A stretch of 64,000 nucleotides of DNA from Clostridia bacterium (GTDB lineage Bacteria > Bacillota > Clostridia > UMGS1840 > HGM11507), in contig JAFQLQ010000045.1 in NCBI GenBank assembly GCA_017414505.1, forward strand, positions 36,354 through 100,353, written 5' to 3'. The number at the start of each line of letters is the position of its first letter. Within the stretch, counting starts at the first letter, position 1. A model generated the notes under the pieces. It saw only the letters and a list, made by a program, of their open reading frames with translations, had not been told where the DNA came from and searched no databases. Shown piece after piece: positions 8,389 through 16,867 of the stretch. Made by a program: the position numbers and the translations under genes.

Positions 8389-9209
8389 TTTTTATATAAC
8401 TTTCTCGGCGAAATTCCTGTTTCCGAAACAAAGGATTTATAAAAATTTGAATAATCGCCGAAACCGGCAATCAGGGCGGACTCGTTAAGGGTTCGCCCTT
8501 CTTTGTATAACTGCTGAACCCGTATTATACGTTTTTTTGTTATGTATTTGTTTACGGTAAAACCGGTGTGCTCCTTGAAAACCCGGCAAAGATGATATTT
8601 TGAAACAAAAAACTTTTCCGAAAGCTTGTCTAAGGACAAATCATCTTCAAGATGTTGATTTATATAGTCAACCATATTCCTTACAAGCTTATTGGGCGCA
8701 ATTCCGGCAAAACTGCTGTCCTTAAGCTTGTTTAAGGTGTATAAAAATTCAATTATGGAGCACTTTATAATAATTTCGTCGCTGTTTTCCATAATACGCT
8801 TTTCAAGCTTGCTCAAAACCGGAATAAGCTCCGAATCAAGCACCGCTTCTGATGGAATAATGTTTTTGTGACCTGTTTTTCTGTCGGTAAAAATTTCCAT
8901 ATAATTTTCACATTCATATTTTCTGAAAAAATCTTCCCTTATACGCAGAACAGAACGCTCATATTTGGCAGGGGAATTATGCAGAATACGATGCATTTCG
9001 TTTTCGCGGGTTATAACAATATCGTAGGGATTGAGGTGGTAAACTGTTCCCTCTGCAATAAAATCCGCATCACCGCTGAAAAATATAAGCACTTCAAAAA
9101 AATCGTGGTTATGCAGAAAATAGTCCTTCTGTTCGGGATGCTTGTTGTTTTTGTTCATATAATAGTAATCGTTATTGTCACTGCCGTGCTGAAAGATTAT
9201 GTTTTCCAT
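8385..9209 (-). CDS. AraC family transcriptional regulator of the hexuronate locus
   Basis: A 274-residue one-component regulator: an N-terminal cupin-like ligand domain (YFLHNHDFFEVLIFFSGDAD near residue 25-45) and a C-terminal pair of helix-turn-helix motifs (LSLDKLSEKFFVSKYHLCR; LNESALIAGFGDYSNFYKSF) ending in GISPRKLY. The start is ATG 9209 preceded by AGAGGTGA; an upstream in-frame ATG has no ribosome site. The gene diverges from uxuA, and the shared intergenic region carries a sequence box repeated before the isomerase gene near 25.2 kb. It is therefore the probable regulator of both operons, with a uronate-derived effector (inference). Confidence 0.88.
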   Translation of the reverse strand: MENIIFQHGSDNNDYYYMNKNNKHPEQKDYFLHNHDFFEVLIFFSGDADFIAEGTVYHLNPYDIVITRENEMHRILHNSPAKYERSVLRIREDFFRKYECENYMEIFTDRKTGHKNIIPSEAVLDSELIPVLSKLEKRIMENSDEIIIKCSIIEFLYTLNKLKDSSFAGIAPNKLVRNMVDYINQHLEDDLSLDKLSEKFFVSKYHLCRVFKEHTGFTVNKYITKKRIIRVQQLYKEGRTLNESALIAGFGDYSNFYKSFVSETGISPRKLYKN

Positions 9210-9250
9210 AAAATCACCTCTTGATTTTATTTTATCACATAATGGCAATT

Positions 9251-9285
9251 TTTGCAATGTTTTTCGCAATATATGAATTGTAATT
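9251..9285. promoter_or_regulatory. Probable AraC-regulator binding box upstream of uxuA
   Basis: The segment TTTGCAATGTTT...CAATAT..TGAA..GTAATT matches 29 of 35 positions with 25143-25177. In both places it sits at the same distance (50 bases from its first base) ahead of a -10 hexamer. GCAAT occurs three times in the area (9245, 9254, 9266), in the style of direct-repeat AraC sites. It runs up to and over the -35. Confidence 0.6.
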
Positions 9286-9306
9286 ATGAAAAAATTGTTG
9301 TATAAT
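9278..9306 (+). promoter_or_regulatory. Promoter of the uxuA operon
   Basis: TTGTAA (9278-9283), 17-bp spacer, TATAAT (9301-9306), 20 bases before the uxuA start codon. GAGGTGA at 9314-9320 is the ribosome site. Confidence 0.75.
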
Positions 9307-9325
9307 GTATTTTGAGGTGATTTAT

Positions 9326-10369
9326 ATGGAAATGACATTCAGATGGTATGGGGACAGTGACCCCGTAACTCTTGAAAAAATAAGACAAATTCCGGGCGTA
9401 ACCGGTATTGTTTCGGCAATTTATGATATTCCCGTAGGCGAGGCGTGGCCCTACGAAAAAATTGTTGAGCTAAAAGAAAAAATTGAAAAATCGGGACTTA
9501 AACTGATGGTTATAGAAAGTGTTCCCGTTCATGAAGATATTAAAACAGGCGATGGAAACAGAGATTTATACATAGAAAACTACTGCACAACTTTAAGAAA
9601 TCTTGCAAAAGCAGGAATTGATTGTGTTTGTTATAATTTTATGCCGGTGTTTGACTGGACACGTTCCGACCTTGCATATGAGCTTCCGGACGGTTCAAAT
9701 GCTCTTATCTATAAGGAAGAAACAGTTGAAAAAATGAATCCGCTTACCGGTGATTTATCTCTTCCCGGCTGGGATTCAAGCTATACAAAGGATGGCATGA
9801 AAGCTCTTCTTGAAAAATATTCGCATATTTCCGAGGAAGATTTATGGAACAACCTGAAATACTTCTTAGACAGAGTAATTAAGGTTGCCGAGGAAGTTAA
9901 AGTAAAAATGGCAATTCATCCTGACGATCCGCCCTGGGGAATTTTTGGTCTGCCCAGAATTATTACAAACAAGGCGAATGTTGAACGTTTCTTAAAGCTT
10001 TACGACAGCGTTTACAACGGTCTTACTCTGTGCAGCGGTTCTCTTGGTGTTTCTAAGGATAACGATATTGTTGATATGATTTATTCTTTCCCCGAAAGAA
10101 TCCATTTTGCTCATATCAGAAATGTTAAAATAACCGGTGAAAAATCCTTTGAGGAATCTGCTCACAAATCAGAATGCGGTTCTCTTGACATTTTCAAAAT
10201 TGTTAAAGCATACCACGACACCGGCTTTAAAGGATACATCCGTCCCGATCACGGAAGAATGATATGGGGCGAAACCGGCAGACCGGGTTACGGCTTGTAT
10301 GACAGAGCTTTAGGTGCTGTTTACATAAACGGTTTGTGGGAAGCTGTTGATAAAATGCAGAATTCTTAA
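9326..10369 (+). CDS. uxuA: Mannonate dehydratase
   Basis: UxuA removes water from D-mannonate to give 2-keto-3-deoxygluconate in glucuronate breakdown. The 347-residue protein opens with [23 protein letters not shown], the family's hallmark, and contains the Mn-site regions [41 protein letters not shown] and the C-terminal [13 protein letters not shown]. Length matches the usual 340-395. ATG 9326 is chosen for its 5-base spacing from GAGGTGA. It heads a four-gene operon with an isomerase, an SDR and a propeller protein. Confidence 0.96.
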   Translation: MEMTFRWYGDSDPVTLEKIRQIPGVTGIVSAIYDIPVGEAWPYEKIVELKEKIEKSGLKLMVIESVPVHEDIKTGDGNRDLYIENYCTTLRNLAKAGIDCVCYNFMPVFDWTRSDLAYELPDGSNALIYKEETVEKMNPLTGDLSLPGWDSSYTKDGMKALLEKYSHISEEDLWNNLKYFLDRVIKVAEEVKVKMAIHPDDPPWGIFGLPRIITNKANVERFLKLYDSVYNGLTLCSGSLGVSKDNDIVDMIYSFPERIHFAHIRNVKITGEKSFEESAHKSECGSLDIFKIVKAYHDTGFKGYIRPDHGRMIWGETGRPGYGLYDRALGAVYINGLWEAVDKMQNS

Positions 10370-10388
10370 TAAAGAAAGGAAAACGGCT

Positions 10389-11150
10389 ATGGACAGACGT
10401 ATAGGTGCACAATATTATACAATACGTGATTACTGTAAAACTGAAAATGATTTTGATGAATCCTGCAGAAAAGTAAAGGAAATGGGCTACAAAATAGTTC
10501 AGTTGTCCGGAATAGGCGATTTTGACGGCAATTTTATAAAATCCGTTCTTGATAAATACGGCTTAAAGTGTGTTTGCACACACCGTCCGGCAGATAACTA
10601 TTTAAACAATATTGAAAAAGAAATTGAATTTCATAAAACTATTGACTGCAAGGTTTGCGGACTTGGCGCTATGCCCGGTTTTAACACAAAGCAGGAGACA
10701 ATTGATGAATTTGTAAATAACTTTAAAAAAGTGGCTGAAAGACTTAACGAGGAAGGGCTTATTTTTGCATATCACAATCACGCTTTTGAATTTGAAAAAC
10801 GTGACGGAAAATATTGCTTTGATATTATTACCGATGCGCTTCAGTGCGAAAATTTCAAGTTTATTCTTGATGTTTACTGGCTTTCTTATGCCGGAGTGAA
10901 TCCTGCAAAATTTATTCGTGAAAGAAAAGGTAAAATTGCCTGTGTTCACTTTAAAGACCTGCAAATTTCAGAAGGTCACCCGAAATTTGCGGAAATCGGT
11001 AAAGGCAATGTGGACTGGGATGATGTAATTGCGGCTTGCGACGAAGCAGGTGTTGAGTATGCGCTTGTTGAGCAGGATTCCTGCGATGGAAATCCCTTCG
11101 ACTCGCTTAAAATCAGTTATGATTATTTAAGTAAAAAAGGCTTTAATTAG
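10389..11150 (+). CDS. Sugar phosphate isomerase/epimerase (xylose-isomerase-like TIM barrel)
   Basis: A 253-residue AP-endonuclease-2-type TIM barrel. Metal-binding features include FAYHNHAFEF, FILDVYWLSYAG, CVHFKDL and a C-terminal ALVEQD glutamate. Such proteins isomerise, epimerise or oxidise sugars and sugar acids, and the substrate is not predictable from sequence. AAAGAAAGG precedes ATG 10389. Its position between uxuA and the mannonate oxidoreductase suggests it processes a related sugar acid or a debranched oligosaccharide product. Confidence 0.82.
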   Translation: MDRRIGAQYYTIRDYCKTENDFDESCRKVKEMGYKIVQLSGIGDFDGNFIKSVLDKYGLKCVCTHRPADNYLNNIEKEIEFHKTIDCKVCGLGAMPGFNTKQETIDEFVNNFKKVAERLNEEGLIFAYHNHAFEFEKRDGKYCFDIITDALQCENFKFILDVYWLSYAGVNPAKFIRERKGKIACVHFKDLQISEGHPKFAEIGKGNVDWDDVIAACDEAGVEYALVEQDSCDGNPFDSLKISYDYLSKKGFN

Positions 11151-11162
11151 GAGATGAAAAAT

Positions 11163-12011
11163 ATGAAATTACCATTAAATATTGACTTAAAAGGCAAAAC
11201 CGCCGTTGTAACCGGTGGCGGCGGAGTTCTTTGCAGTACCTTTGCAAAAGCCATTGCGGCTTGCGGTGCAAAGGTTGCAATTCTTGATTTAAGGGAAGAT
11301 GTTGCAAATAAGGTTGCAGAAGAAATTGTTGCTGACGGCGGTATTGCAATCGGTGTTGGGGCAAATGTTCTTGACAAGGCAGTTCTTGAAAATGCAAAGA
11401 AAATTGTTAACGAAAAATTCGGTTCCTGCGATATTTTAATAAACGGTGCAGGCGGAAATCATCCCAAGGGAACTACCACTAACGAATATTACTTTGAGGG
11501 AGATATTAAAAAAGATATTACAAGCTTTTTTGATCTTGATCCTCAGGGGGTTGAATTTGTTTTTAATCTTAATTTTCTTGGAACTTTGCTTCCTACGCAG
11601 GTTTTTGCGGCAGATATGCTTGACAAGGAGGATTCGGTTATTATTAATGTATCTTCTATGAATGCGTTTTCTCCTCTTACCAAAATTCCTGCTTACAGCG
11701 GTGCGAAAGCGGCTGTTTCCAACTTTACTCAGTGGCTTGCCGTTCACTTCTCCAAGGTGGGAATAAGAGTTAACGCAATTGCTCCGGGCTTTTTCTTAAC
11801 TGACCAGAACAGAGCGCTTTTAATTGATGAAAAAGGCGAATATACAGAGCGTTCCAAAAAGATTATTTCACAAACTCCTATGGGAAGATTTGGTGAAAAA
11901 GAAGAACTTATCGGTACACTTCTGTGGCTTCTTTGCAAGGAAGCTTCCGGATTTGTAAACGGTGTTGTAATTCCCGTTGATGGTGGATTTTCAGCGTATA
12001 GCGGGGTGTAA
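11163..12011 (+). CDS. SDR-family D-mannonate oxidoreductase (UxuB-like fructuronate reductase)
   Basis: Short-chain dehydrogenase, 282 residues. Visible motifs are the nucleotide loop VVTGGGGVLC, the NAG-equivalent ILINGAGGNHP, the catalytic serine in INVSSMN and YSGAK (YxxxK). The insertion with GTTTNEYYFEGD and the C-terminal NGVVIPVDGGFSAYSGV are typical of the Firmicutes YjmF-type enzymes that reduce D-fructuronate to D-mannonate. That is the step before UxuA, encoded two genes upstream. ATG 11154 touches the GGAG site, so ATG 11163 is the better start. Assignment to UxuB function rests on family resemblance and neighbourhood. Confidence 0.85.
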   Translation: MKLPLNIDLKGKTAVVTGGGGVLCSTFAKAIAACGAKVAILDLREDVANKVAEEIVADGGIAIGVGANVLDKAVLENAKKIVNEKFGSCDILINGAGGNHPKGTTTNEYYFEGDIKKDITSFFDLDPQGVEFVFNLNFLGTLLPTQVFAADMLDKEDSVIINVSSMNAFSPLTKIPAYSGAKAAVSNFTQWLAVHFSKVGIRVNAIAPGFFLTDQNRALLIDEKGEYTERSKKIISQTPMGRFGEKEELIGTLLWLLCKEASGFVNGVVIPVDGGFSAYSGV

Positions 12012-12013
12012 AG

Positions 12014-12916
12014 ATGCTTTTTACAAATACTGAAAAATTTAATTTTGCAAAAGATCCTGCAGTTGTAAATTTTAAAGGTACATATTATCTTTACTACACC
12101 ATTAAAATAAGAGAAAAAGACGATGATGGGTGGGATAAAATCGGCGTTGGAATTGCGGTTTCAAAGGATATGGAAAACTGGGAAAATGTTTCTGAGGTTT
12201 CTATGGATATGCCCTATGAGGAAAAGGGGATAGGTGCTCCTGCGGCGATTGTTCTTAAGGATAAGGTTCATTTGTTTTATCAGACCTACGGAAACGGTAA
12301 GCTTGATGCAATTTGTCATGCGGTTTCCGATGATGGAATAAATTTCATAAAAAATTCTGATAATCCGGTGTACAGACCAACTGATGACTGGTGTTGCGGA
12401 AGGGCGATAGACGCCGATGTGTGCGAATTCAACGGCAAGCTGTTTTTATACATTGCAACCCGTGACCATGAAATGAAAATTCAGAAAATTGGCGGTGCAT
12501 GGGCTGATATTGATTCGGATTTCTCAAAAAAATCCTGGACTCAGCTTACAAACGGTTCTGTTCTTGCTCCTGAATTGAAATGGGAGGGTAAATGTATCGA
12601 GGCTGCCGCAACTATTGTGAATAACGGAAAAATGTTTATGTTTTACGGCGGTTCCTACAATTGCACTCCTCAGCAGATTGGATGTGCTGTTTCCGATGAT
12701 GGCGTGTTCTTTAAAAGGGTGTTTAGTGAGCCTTTTATAAAATGCGGAAAAGCAGGGGAGTGGAACAGTTCGGAATCCGGTCATCCATATGCTTTTCGTG
12801 ATGATGACGGACGTGCTTACATTTTCTATCAGGGAAGCTCCGATATGGGTGAAACCTGGTATTTGAGCAAAACAGAAATTATCTTTGATGAAAATAATAT
12901 ACCACATTTGGTATAA
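12014..12916 (+). CDS. GH43/GH32-superfamily five-bladed propeller protein (putative glycosidase)
   Basis: A 300-residue protein built of repeated blade motifs: FAKDPAVVNFKGTYYLYYT at the start, GIGAPAAIVLKDKVHLFYQT, CGRAIDADVCEFNGKLFLYIA, KCIEAAATIVNNGKMFMFYGG and SESGHPYAFRDDDGRAYIFYQ. The Asp near the N-terminus and the acidic residues in later blades resemble the catalytic triads of the GH43/GH32/GH117 group. There is no signal peptide, so it acts in the cytoplasm, probably on a short imported oligosaccharide. The substrate is not assignable. It is the last gene of the uxuA operon, followed by a strong terminator. Confidence 0.7.
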   Translation: MLFTNTEKFNFAKDPAVVNFKGTYYLYYTIKIREKDDDGWDKIGVGIAVSKDMENWENVSEVSMDMPYEEKGIGAPAAIVLKDKVHLFYQTYGNGKLDAICHAVSDDGINFIKNSDNPVYRPTDDWCCGRAIDADVCEFNGKLFLYIATRDHEMKIQKIGGAWADIDSDFSKKSWTQLTNGSVLAPELKWEGKCIEAAATIVNNGKMFMFYGGSYNCTPQQIGCAVSDDGVFFKRVFSEPFIKCGKAGEWNSSESGHPYAFRDDDGRAYIFYQGSSDMGETWYLSKTEIIFDENNIPHLV

Positions 12917-12927
12917 GTAAAAAACTC

Positions 12928-12966
12928 AAAATAAGAGGTATCGTCTAAGTCGATACCTCTTATTTT
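12928..12966. terminator. Bidirectional terminator, uxuA operon / rnhA
   Basis: A perfect 16-bp stem (AAAATAAGAGGTATCG and its complement) with a 7-base loop. The A- and T-rich ends serve both strands. The rnhA stop codon lies inside the right arm. Confidence 0.9.
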
Positions 12967-13571
12967 GCATTTATTCCCAGTGCTTCCTTTGCCAGTTTAT
13001 CCGCTTCCTCGTTATAGGCAACACCTGTATGTGCCGCAACCTTAACAAAGCTTACTTTGAGCTTTGTTTTTATTTTTTTATAATATTCCTTATACTGTTT
13101 AGTGGAGGTAAGATTTGCTTTCCATTCGTCCTGCGCCCATTTTCCTATTCCCTCGTAATCGTGGTAGATAGTAAGAGTTTCGTAGCCGTTATCAACGGCA
13201 TATTTCATAGCTGTCATAGCGCCTTTTAACTCACCGGCAACATTACGCATTTTTGCCGCATCCTCGTTTTCTCCCACTCCGTTCAAACGCTCTTTTACCT
13301 CTCCGTTATAAAGTAATACTGCTCCGAAACTGTATTTTCCCGTTTCTGAATTATAGCTTCCGTCAACATATGCCTCAAGTCCGGCTAAAGAGGGGATTTC
13401 AAATTCCTGCTGTTTTGCACCGTACATATATTCTTCTGCTTCGGGGAGAGTTGCAAAGCCTTTGTATTCCGCTTTCGGAAAACCGTCTATCTGAACTTTT
13501 GCTTCTTCCCATGTTTTATATATTCCGGGTGTTAAGCCTTTTTTTACTGCATAAAAATTTTTCTTCGCCAT
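12960..13571 (-). CDS. rnhA: Ribonuclease HI with N-terminal viroplasmin domain
   Basis: RNase H cuts the RNA strand of RNA-DNA hybrids. This 203-residue protein carries an N-terminal hybrid-binding viroplasmin domain (NFYAVKKGLTPGIYKTWEEA, KGFATLPEAEEYM) and a C-terminal catalytic domain. The catalytic acids are visible in EAYVDGSYN, GELKGAMTAMKYA, YHDYEGIGKW and EEADKLAKEAL. Three ATGs lie at the start; the third (13571) has correct spacing from AAAGGA and gives MAKKNFYAV. Confidence 0.93.
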   Translation of the reverse strand: MAKKNFYAVKKGLTPGIYKTWEEAKVQIDGFPKAEYKGFATLPEAEEYMYGAKQQEFEIPSLAGLEAYVDGSYNSETGKYSFGAVLLYNGEVKERLNGVGENEDAAKMRNVAGELKGAMTAMKYAVDNGYETLTIYHDYEGIGKWAQDEWKANLTSTKQYKEYYKKIKTKLKVSFVKVAAHTGVAYNEEADKLAKEALGINAK

Positions 13572-13591
13572 TTTCATCATCCTTTAATTTA

Positions 13592-13620
13592 AGTATATCA
13601 GCAAAATAAAAAAAATTCAA
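13592..13620 (-). promoter_or_regulatory. Promoter of rnhA
   Basis: On the minus strand TTGAAT (13620-13615), 17-bp spacer, TATACT (13597-13592), about 20 bases before the rnhA start. Confidence 0.6.
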
Positions 13621-13649
13621 CTTAATTATCAAAAAAAACAGATTTGCTA

Positions 13650-13678
13650 TTGATAAATTGATTTTATTATGATACAAT
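13650..13678 (+). promoter_or_regulatory. Promoter of pyrH
   Basis: TTGATA (13650-13655), 17-bp spacer, TACAAT (13673-13678), 45 bases before the pyrH start; it diverges from the rnhA promoter. Confidence 0.65.
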
Positions 13679-13723
13679 ATACTATGAAAAAGTTTGAAAA
13701 TTAAATATACAGGGGTGGTAAAA

Positions 13724-14431
13724 ATGGATTGTAAGTACAAGAGAGTGCTTCTTAAACTAAGCGGCGAAGCACTTGCTTTGGAAAACGGCTTCGGACTTGA
13801 CTTTGATAAAATCAAAAAAGTCTGCGAGCAAATTAAAATTCTAACAGAAATGGGTGTTCAGACTGCAGTTGTTGTTGGCGGCGGAAACTTCTGGAGAGGA
13901 AGAAGCGGCGGTTCTATGGACAGAACAAGAGCAGACCATATGGGTATGCTTGCTACTTCCATAAACGCACTTGCTATTGCCGATACGCTTGAAGCTGTGG
14001 GTGTTACCGCAAGAGTTCAGACAGCCATTGAAATGAAACAGATTGCCGAGCCTTACATAAGAAGCAGGGCGATTCGTCATCTGGAAAAGGACAGAGTTGT
14101 TGTTTTCGGCTGTGGAACAGGAAATCCGTTTTTCTCCACCGATACTGCGGCTGCACTTCGTGCCGCTGAAATTGATGCAGATGTTATTCTGCTTGCAAAA
14201 AATGTTGATGCGGTTTACAGTGCCGATCCCAAACTTGATAAAAATGCTGTAAGATATGATTCAATTAAGTATCTTGACGTGCTTAATCAGGGACTTAAGG
14301 TTATGGATACCACCGCAATTTCTATCTGTATGGATAATAATATTCCGATTGAGGTTTTCGGTCTTGACACTCCCGAAAATATCATAAGAGTTGTTAAAGG
14401 CGAAAGCATCGGAACTCATATTAATAATTAG
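13724..14431 (+). CDS. pyrH: Uridylate kinase (UMP kinase)
   Basis: UMP kinase phosphorylates UMP to UDP with ATP. The 235-residue protein shows the amino-acid-kinase fold motifs [22 protein letters not shown], the UMP-binding [34 protein letters not shown] and [23 protein letters not shown] lies 7 bases before ATG 13724, and an upstream in-frame ATG lacks a ribosome site. It is followed by frr after 12 bases, the near-universal order. The usual upstream tsf is not here; rnhA lies on the other strand instead. Confidence 0.96.
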   Translation: MDCKYKRVLLKLSGEALALENGFGLDFDKIKKVCEQIKILTEMGVQTAVVVGGGNFWRGRSGGSMDRTRADHMGMLATSINALAIADTLEAVGVTARVQTAIEMKQIAEPYIRSRAIRHLEKDRVVVFGCGTGNPFFSTDTAAALRAAEIDADVILLAKNVDAVYSADPKLDKNAVRYDSIKYLDVLNQGLKVMDTTAISICMDNNIPIEVFGLDTPENIIRVVKGESIGTHINN

Positions 14432-14443
14432 GAGGATAAGAAA

Positions 14444-14998
14444 ATGAAAGAAATTATGTCGAATCTTGAATCCAAAATGGAAAAATCAATTGACTCCCTA
14501 AAAGGAGAATTTGCAACAGTAAGAGCCGGCAGAGCTAATCCTGCAATTTTAGATAAAATTACTGTTGATTATTACGGAAATCCCACTCCCCTTAATCAGG
14601 TTGGAACAATTGCTGTTCCCGACCCAAGAATGATTACTATTCAGCCCTGGGACGGAAGCCTTCTTCCTCTTATTGAAAAGGCTATTCAGAAATCCGATTT
14701 GGGTATTAACCCCACTAACGACGGTAAAATGGTTCGTCTTTCTTTCCCGGCGCCAACAGAGGAAAGAAGAAAAGAGCTTGTTAAAGATGTTCACAAAATA
14801 GCAGAAAACGCTAAGGTTGCTGTAAGAAACTTAAGACGTGATGCTATTGATAAATTAAAGGCTAAGAAAAAAGCTAATGAAATCACTGAGGATGATGTTA
14901 AATCGGGTGAAGAGCAGATTCAGAAAATTACCGATAAATATATTAAGGTAGTTGATTCTGTTCTTAAGGAAAAAGAAGCTGAAATTCTTACAATCTAA
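14444..14998 (+). CDS. frr: Ribosome recycling factor
   Basis: RRF works with EF-G to split post-termination ribosomes. The 184-residue length is exact for the family. Conserved segments are GEFATVRAGRANPAILDKI, VDYYGNPTPLNQVGTI, RMITIQPWD, IQKSDLGINPTNDGKMVRL and VRNLRRDA. AGGAGGA 9 bases upstream. The next genes are eda and kdgK rather than the uppS-cdsA pair often found after frr. Confidence 0.97.
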   Translation: MKEIMSNLESKMEKSIDSLKGEFATVRAGRANPAILDKITVDYYGNPTPLNQVGTIAVPDPRMITIQPWDGSLLPLIEKAIQKSDLGINPTNDGKMVRLSFPAPTEERRKELVKDVHKIAENAKVAVRNLRRDAIDKLKAKKKANEITEDDVKSGEEQIQKITDKYIKVVDSVLKEKEAEILTI

Positions 14999-15028
14999 AG
15001 ATTATATTTATAAAGGAGATATATTAAA

Positions 15029-15679
15029 ATGGCAATTGAAAAAGAACAGGTTATAACAAGAATAACCGACACAGGCGTTGTTGCTGTTGTTCGTGCTGAA
15101 AATGCAGACATGGCAAAGAAAATTTCCGCAGCTTGCTTAGAAGGCGGAGTTAACGCAATTGAACTAACATTTACAGTTCCCGGAGCTCACAAGGTTATTG
15201 AAGAGCTTGCAAAAGAATATCAGAATGGCGAAATGATTCTTGGTGCAGGTACAGTTTTAGACCCCGAAACAGCAAGAACAGCTATTCTTTCCGGTGCTCA
15301 GTATATTGTAAGCCCTTGCTTTAATGCTGAAACCGTAAGACTTTGCAACCGTTACAGAATTCCCTGTATGCCAGGTGCTATGACCATTAAAGAAGTTGTT
15401 GAAGCTATGGAATCCGGTGCTGACATTGTTAAAGTTTTCCCCGGAGAATTATTTGGTCCCAAGATTATAAAATCTATAAAAGGTCCGCTTCCTCACGCTA
15501 AAATTATGCCTACCGGCGGTGTTGACGTTGATAACGTTGGCGAATGGATTAAAGCAGGTGCTGTTGCAGTTGGCTGTGGTGGTGCTTTAACTGCAGGTGC
15601 TAAAACAGGCGATTTCGGTAAAATTACCGAAACAGGTAAGCTTTTAGTTGCAAGAGTTAAAGAAGCAAGAGGTCTGTAA
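15029..15679 (+). CDS. eda: 2-dehydro-3-deoxyphosphogluconate (KDPG/KHG) aldolase
   Basis: Class I aldolase splitting KDPG into pyruvate and glyceraldehyde 3-phosphate. The 216-residue protein has VVAVVRAENADMAKKI, GGVNAIELTFTVPGA with the catalytic glutamate, GAGTVLDPETAR, QYIVSPCFN, the Schiff-base lysine in IVKVFPGELFGP and the phosphate loop MPTGGVDVDNV. It is followed 28 bases later by kdgK. No terminator separates it from frr, so it may share the pyrH transcript. Its product completes the hexuronate pathway begun by the uxu genes 5 kb away. Confidence 0.95.
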   Translation: MAIEKEQVITRITDTGVVAVVRAENADMAKKISAACLEGGVNAIELTFTVPGAHKVIEELAKEYQNGEMILGAGTVLDPETARTAILSGAQYIVSPCFNAETVRLCNRYRIPCMPGAMTIKEVVEAMESGADIVKVFPGELFGPKIIKSIKGPLPHAKIMPTGGVDVDNVGEWIKAGAVAVGCGGALTAGAKTGDFGKITETGKLLVARVKEARGL

Positions 15680-15706
15680 TTTAAAATATGAAAGGTTGAA
15701 TATAAA

Positions 15707-16735
15707 ATGAGTAAAGTTGTTACACTTGGCGAAATTATGCTAAGACTTAAATCTCCCGGTCTTGAGAGATTTTTCCAGTCTCCCACATTGGAGGCTACAT
15801 TCGGCGGCGGCGAAGCTAACGTTGCTGTTTCCTTAAGAAACTACGGTATGGAAGCTGCTTTTGTTACAGTTCTTCCGGATAACGATATCACAAAAAATTG
15901 CTTATATCAGTTAAACGGTTTTGGTGTTGATACCTCAAATGTTGTTCTTGGCGAAGGAAGATTTGGTATCTATTTCTTGGAATCCGGTACCAACCAGAGA
16001 CCTTCCAAGGTTATTTACGACAGAGCTTATTCTGCTCTATCCCTTGCTAAACCTGATGCAATTGATTTTGCAAAAGCTTTCAATGGTGCTACATGGTTCC
16101 ACATTACAGGTATTACTCCTGCTGTTTCCGCTTCCTGTGCAGAGCTTTCTTTAAACGCTGTTAAAGCTGCTAAGGATATGGGCTTAACCGTTTCCTGCGA
16201 CCTTAACTACAGAAAGAACCTTTGGAAATACGGCAAGGACGCAAAAGAAATTATGTGCGAACTTGTAAAATATGTTGACGTTGTTATTGCTAACGAAGAA
16301 GACTGTCAGAAATCTCTTGGAATTGAAAACAATTCTGAGGTTGAAGCAGGCGTTCTTGATACAAAGAAATATGAAGAACTTGCTAAAAACGTTATGAATA
16401 CATATAAAAACGTTAAGAAAATTGCTATCACTTTAAGAGAAAGTAAGAGTGCTACTCATAACGACTGGTCTGCTTGCATCTACGACGGTAAAGAGTTTTA
16501 TGTTTCCAAGAAATACGAAATCAAAAACATTCTTGACCGTGTTGGCGGCGGCGACAGCTTTGCAGGCGGTTTGATTTACGGTCTTAACAACTACGATAAC
16601 AATGCAGATGCACTTGAATTCGCAGTTGCAGCAAGCTGCTTGAAGCATTCCATCTCCGGCGACTTTAACAGAGTTTCACTATCCGAAGTTAAAGCTCTTA
16701 TGGGCGGCGACGGTTCCGGACGTGTTCAGAGATAA
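15707..16735 (+). CDS. kdgK: 2-keto-3-deoxygluconate kinase (PfkB family)
   Basis: Phosphorylates 2-keto-3-deoxygluconate to KDPG, the Eda substrate. The 342-residue protein has the N-terminal PfkB signature ([31 protein letters not shown]), a substrate loop ([17 protein letters not shown]) and the C-terminal ATP/anion-hole motif [14 protein letters not shown] with its catalytic aspartate. Preceded by AAAGG and followed by a terminator. The assignment is strengthened by pairing with eda. Confidence 0.93.
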   Translation: MSKVVTLGEIMLRLKSPGLERFFQSPTLEATFGGGEANVAVSLRNYGMEAAFVTVLPDNDITKNCLYQLNGFGVDTSNVVLGEGRFGIYFLESGTNQRPSKVIYDRAYSALSLAKPDAIDFAKAFNGATWFHITGITPAVSASCAELSLNAVKAAKDMGLTVSCDLNYRKNLWKYGKDAKEIMCELVKYVDVVIANEEDCQKSLGIENNSEVEAGVLDTKKYEELAKNVMNTYKNVKKIAITLRESKSATHNDWSACIYDGKEFYVSKKYEIKNILDRVGGGDSFAGGLIYGLNNYDNNADALEFAVAASCLKHSISGDFNRVSLSEVKALMGGDGSGRVQR

Positions 16736-16743
16736 TTTTTAAA

Positions 16744-16779
16744 TGCGGGCGCTCTCGTTGAGGGCGCTCGGTGCTTTTT
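16744..16779 (+). terminator. Intrinsic terminator after kdgK
   Basis: A GC-rich stem (GCGCTCTC with GAGGGCGC, one wobble, extended by outer TGC/GC pairs) is followed by TTTTT. Confidence 0.75.
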
Positions 16780-16837
16780 AAATGATATACTGCTGTTTGC
16801 AGAATTTTAGGATGTACATTTTTTTGAACATAACATT

Positions 16838-16846
16838 TGTTATAAT
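16838..16846 (+). promoter_or_regulatory. Extended -10 promoter of the dgt-dnaG-rpoD operon
   Basis: TGTTATAAT (extended -10) ends 21 bases before the dgt start; no good -35 at standard spacing. Confidence 0.5.
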
Positions 16847-16867
16847 ACTCAGAAAAGAGGTAAATTT

